DNA of 6,696 nt. Source: Gammaproteobacteria bacterium. Lineage in GTDB: Bacteria > Pseudomonadota > Gammaproteobacteria > SZUA-21. Both the position numbers and the translations under genes were made by a program. Position 1 is the stretch's first letter. Every line of letters starts with the position of its first letter. The notes under the pieces are model-generated. The model saw only the letters and a list, made by a program, of their open reading frames with translations. It was not told the origin of the DNA and searched no databases. The stretch is from assembly GCA_027021095.1 (NCBI GenBank), contig JALUUZ010000528.1, positions 1 to 6,696 on the forward strand. The letters are read 5' to 3'. Below are positions 5,319-6,696 of the stretch, one piece after another.

Positions 5319-6696
5319 TCAGGTACGCTGTTGCAGCGGCAGCCTGACACAGGCACTGACCCCCGAGTTTTCATTGTTCTCCAACCATAATTTACCGCCA
5401 TGCTGCTCGACGATCCCAAGACTGATCGACAGGCCGAGCCCTGTACCCTGCCCTTCTTCCTTAGTGGTAAAGAACGGGTCGTAGATCTTGGGCATATCGG
5501 TTTCGCGGATTCCACTGCCCTGGTCGACCACGCGCAGCAGCAGGTCCTGCGGCTCGACCACCACTTCTATCCTGATTTCAGCATCACGTGTGCTGGCCTG
5601 GATCGCATTCAGCAGCAGGTTGACCAGTACCTGCTGCAACTGGTTGCGGTCACCGTTCAGCACGATTGGCTGTGCCAGCTTGAAACACAGCTTGATGTTT
5701 TTCTCGCGCGCCGCCTGCCTGACCAGGCGCATGGTTTCCTCGACCCAGGGCCCGACCTCGAATGCCGAGTATTGCGGCTTCACCTGGCGTGCAAAATTCA
5801 AGACGCCGTTGATGATCTCGCTGGCCCGCTTGCCCTCCTCCTGCAGTGACAACAGGTCCTTACGCAGGCGCTCATCGTCCGCCGGTACCGAGCGCAGCAT
5901 CAGTTTCGTCAACGACAGGATGTTGTTCAGTGGATTGTTGATCTCATGGCCGATCCCTGCCGCCATCTGGCCGATACTGGCGAGCTTGTCGCTCTGCAGC
6001 ATCATGTGCTGCGCCTTGTCGACCTTGTCGGCCATGTAGTTGAACGCGCTCTCCAGCCGCTGGATTTCCTCGGCCCCCTTGACCTGTACACGCGCCTCGT
6101 GGTTGCCATCGGCATATTCCTTCAAGGTCTTCGACATCTTGATGATCGGCCAGGAAATCTGTACCGCGCCGAGACGCGCCAGGCTGAAACTGACGATCAA
6201 CGCAATCAGGGTCAGCACGATGATTCCCAGGCGGATCCGGTTGAACGGCGCACGGACTTCACTCAGGTTGATCCGCACTGCCACCAGCCAGCTTACCAGG
6301 CGGTTGGCATAAGGTTCATATTCGAGGTAGAAGGTACGATACAGGCCGTCGGCACTGATAAAATTGCCGTCCGGCTTGGACTGCACCGCCTCCCAGAGAA
6401 TACCACCATCGATCACCTGCAATGACATCGACGACGCACCCGGCTTGGAAAACCGCTGCCCCTGCAGGTCGTCGTACAGTATCAATCCATTACGACGCTT
6501 GTTATCGGGATTGATTTCCGCCACCACCAGGCTGCCGCTGTGAGCACGGGGGGCGACCTCGAGAATACGGTCGATCGACTGGCCGTTGAAATCGACGACC
6601 AGGTAGCCGACACGCTGTTGCCGCAACGACAAGGGCACCACGGCGCTGAGCATCGGCGGTCCGCGCGGATCTTCCCAGTCCCACTTGCTTTGCGGC
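5319..6696 (-). CDS. Membrane sensor histidine kinase, N-terminus beyond the window
   Basis: 458 residues are visible and the frame stays open to the right edge, so the ATG at 6653 is not the true start. The visible N-terminal 150 residues (from QSKWDWEDPRGPP) look like the distal part of a periplasmic sensor domain, perhaps of the Cache type. Then come a membrane helix (about 156-173), a HAMP linker (about 174-226), a dimerisation and phosphoacceptor domain with SIGQMAAGIGHEINNPLNN (phosphorylated His250, codon at 5946-5948), and a HATPase domain. The last has an N box (NLLLNAIQ around 359-366), G1 box DQGSGI (391-396), F box PFFTTKEEGQG and G2 box GTGLGLSIS (417-425). All catalytic boxes are intact. 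It should phosphorylate the response regulator encoded immediately downstream. The ligand cannot be read from the sequence; the nearby soxY makes a sulfur-related signal a reasonable guess only. Confidence 0.94.
   Translation of the reverse strand, partial: PQSKWDWEDPRGPPMLSAVVPLSLRQQRVGYLVVDFNGQSIDRILEVAPRAHSGSLVVAEINPDNKRRNGLILYDDLQGQRFSKPGASSMSLQVIDGGILWEAVQSKPDGNFISADGLYRTFYLEYEPYANRLVSWLVAVRINLSEVRAPFNRIRLGIIVLTLIALIVSFSLARLGAVQISWPIIKMSKTLKEYADGNHEARVQVKGAEEIQRLESAFNYMADKVDKAQHMMLQSDKLASIGQMAAGIGHEINNPLNNILSLTKLMLRSVPADDERLRKDLLSLQEEGKRASEIINGVLNFARQVKPQYSAFEVGPWVEETMRLVRQAAREKNIKLCFKLAQPIVLNGDRNQLQQVLVNLLLNAIQASTRDAEIRIEVVVEPQDLLLRVVDQGSGIRETDMPKIYDPFFTTKEEGQGTGLGLSISLGIVEQHGGKLWLENNENSGVSACVRLPLQQRT

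Overview
The window looks like chromosomal DNA of a sulfur-oxidising proteobacterium, most likely a gammaproteobacterium. This is inferred from a soxY gene, an NtrC-type (sigma-54) two-component pair, a class II phosphatidylserine-synthase-like enzyme and GGTGCG/CGCACC intergenic palindromes. The species cannot be named from the sequence. Every gene I can support lies on the minus strand, so the window reads right to left.

From the right edge: a membrane sensor histidine kinase, whose N-terminus lies beyond the window, is followed after 42 bases by a sigma-54-dependent response regulator. A 159-base gap then leads to soxY, the carrier protein of periplasmic thiosulfate oxidation. That gap holds a good candidate sigma-54 (-24/-12) promoter just before soxY. 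It also holds a perfect 6-6-6 dyad about 130 bases upstream of the expected transcription start, where an enhancer for an NtrC-type activator would sit. The simplest reading is that the kinase and regulator control soxY directly. No soxZ follows soxY, which is unusual because SoxZ is its obligate partner.

Downstream of soxY is a 714-base stretch without a gene. About 490 bases of it (2731-3224) form a threefold imperfect repeat array full of short GGTGC..GCACC hairpins, two 115-123 base modules with inverted ends, and two 50-base direct repeats that differ at one base. Upstream of the next gene (2544-2730) there is only ordinary leader sequence.

To the left, a large multi-membrane CDP-alcohol phosphatidyltransferase (PssA-like) and a small secreted intradiol-dioxygenase-like protein are 33 bases apart and probably form an operon. 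The latter has lost one of the four expected iron ligands. After a 214-base gap, the N-terminal part of an unrecognised soluble protein runs off the left edge. There are no tRNA or rRNA genes, CRISPR arrays or transposase genes.
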